From a virus, in IMG/VR virus record IMGVR_UViG_3300025423_000107, positions 1 to 20,570 of that record: a stretch of DNA of 20,570 nucleotides, one strand, 5' to 3'. Numbering within the stretch: the first letter of the stretch is position 1; every line of letters begins with the position of its first letter. A model generated the notes under the pieces. It ran no database searches. It was not told where the DNA came from and saw only the letters and a list, made by a program, of their open reading frames with translations. Position numbers and translations under genes: made by a program. Below are positions 19,763 to 20,570 of the stretch, in pieces.

Positions 19763-20570
19763 ATGTCTGAATTTAAACCAATGGTAAAGATGTACACCGA
19801 TGAGCCTTCAGTATCTTTGAAACTCAAAAAAGGTGGTAAGGTCAAAGCCAAGCATCACAAAGAAGGTGGTGAGCATCATGGTCATAAGAGCATGGAGCAT
19901 CACGCTATGGGTGGTATGCATCACGCTTTTGAATCAGAGCATGGCAAAGCCCCTAAAAAGCCTTCAATGATGGAGCGTATGAAGGCAATGAACCCTAATC
20001 AGTACAAAAAGGGTGGCAAAGTTGCTCATAAGGTTATGGGTGGCGGTATGCCAATGGCTAATCCAGCAATGGATCCGGGTCGTGCTCCTATGACTCCAAT
20101 GGGCCCTAAAGCAATTGGTGCAATGAATCCTATGCAACGTAATGCTCGTGCAATGGCTGTTCGCAAAGCACTTACAGGCATGAAAAAAGGTGGATCTGCT
20201 GACCATAAGATGATTGAGAAGCTTGAAAAAGAACTCCATCACCATGAGTCATTACCAATGTCTAAAGCCCATCACAAGGCTTCCGGCGGTGCTATCGATC
20301 GTGATGAAACTCGTACAACTATTGAAAAAGGCGTTAAGAAATTTGCCAAGACTAAAGTAGATGACGGTGATCATAAAGATCGTGCACATGGCACAGGAAT
20401 GATTAAAGAAGGTCGTCCGGGTGGTTATGCCCATGGTGGTAAAGTTCATCGTATTTCAGGTCATCCTGAAGGTTCACATGAGCATCACAAAGCTATGGCT
20501 AAACATCACAAGAAAATGTGTGATGAAACTGGCTCTGCACACCATGCTCGCAAGTGCGAAGAGCACAAGC
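19763..20570 (+). CDS. His/Lys/Gly/Met-rich phage protein, 3' end outside the window
   Basis: The frame is open from the ATG at 19763 (AGGAGA upstream at about 19752-19757) to the window end, giving 269 codons. It is extremely rich in His, Lys, Gly and Met and almost free of aromatics. Short KGG turns recur: KLKKGGKVKAK, QYKKGGKVAHK, MKKGGSADHK, SGGAIDRDE and AHGGKVHR, separated by His clusters (EHHGHKSMEHH, LHHHES, HEHHKAMAKHH). It looks like a low-complexity virion or DNA-associated protein. Similar KKGGKV-punctuated proteins occur in aquatic phages, from memory. Metal binding by the His clusters is possible but unproven. Confidence 0.7.
   Translation, partial: MSEFKPMVKMYTDEPSVSLKLKKGGKVKAKHHKEGGEHHGHKSMEHHAMGGMHHAFESEHGKAPKKPSMMERMKAMNPNQYKKGGKVAHKVMGGGMPMANPAMDPGRAPMTPMGPKAIGAMNPMQRNARAMAVRKALTGMKKGGSADHKMIEKLEKELHHHESLPMSKAHHKASGGAIDRDETRTTIEKGVKKFAKTKVDDGDHKDRAHGTGMIKEGRPGGYAHGGKVHRISGHPEGSHEHHKAMAKHHKKMCDETGSAHHARKCEEHK

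Noticed and set aside
1-20570. CRISPR array, insertion sequence, integrase or lysogeny genes
   Set aside because: No regularly spaced direct repeats, transposase, integrase or attachment-like direct repeats were seen.

Overview
The window is a stretch of a double-stranded DNA tailed bacteriophage (Caudoviricetes). All supported genes lie on the + strand, packed end to end with ATGA, TAATG or short overlaps and few gaps. A terminase large subunit, portal, scaffold-like protein, HK97/gpT-like major capsid protein and a head-decoration-like protein make the phage assignment firm. Intermediate base composition, promoters resembling host sigma-70 sites and the recognisable small protein families suggest a Gram-negative, possibly freshwater betaproteobacterial host. 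That host guess is inference; nothing here proves it.

Region 1 (1-7191) is an accessory or early block of about 25 small genes, mostly of unknown function. The recognisable ones are a Ref/HNH-like zinc protein (1004-1276), a 222-aa protein with a probable nucleic-acid-binding C-terminal half (3946-4614), small Cys-rich zinc-binding candidates, a single-pass membrane protein, and two small proteins built on a PVxxHP/PLYTHP-type motif. Three short intergenic gaps (about 1300-1378, 3851-3945, 4615-4656) carry related promoters. Each has the dyad TCTAAC-N5-GTTA at a fixed position over the -10 box. Two of them also share an apparent 5'-terminal mRNA stem-loop. A 72-nt element closed by an 11-bp stem lies at 5398-5469.

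Region 2 (7192-12298) is the packaging module: a short regulatory gap with a dyad and a leader, TerS, TerL, a small protein, and a large composite protein. The composite protein has an N-terminal part with a ParB-like GHEGRHRSRAL signature, a Pro/Gln/Gly/Met-rich linker, and a C-terminal Cys-cluster domain resembling DUF7227. A 76-aa gene and the portal follow.

Region 3 (12298-20570) is head morphogenesis: portal, two tiny genes, then a second copy of the leader found before TerS, a GroES-like co-chaperonin, a scaffold-like protein, a 180-aa virion protein, a decoration-like protein and the major capsid protein. A textbook Rho-independent terminator follows the capsid gene. After it come a beta-rich virion protein with an inserted LTV/GxGVT-type domain and a His/Lys/Gly/Met-rich protein that runs off the window.

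The parts with the best chance of being undescribed are the three-site dyad regulon with its 5' hairpin, the two-copy late leader, the 72-nt structured element, and short peptide motifs shared between otherwise unrelated structural proteins.
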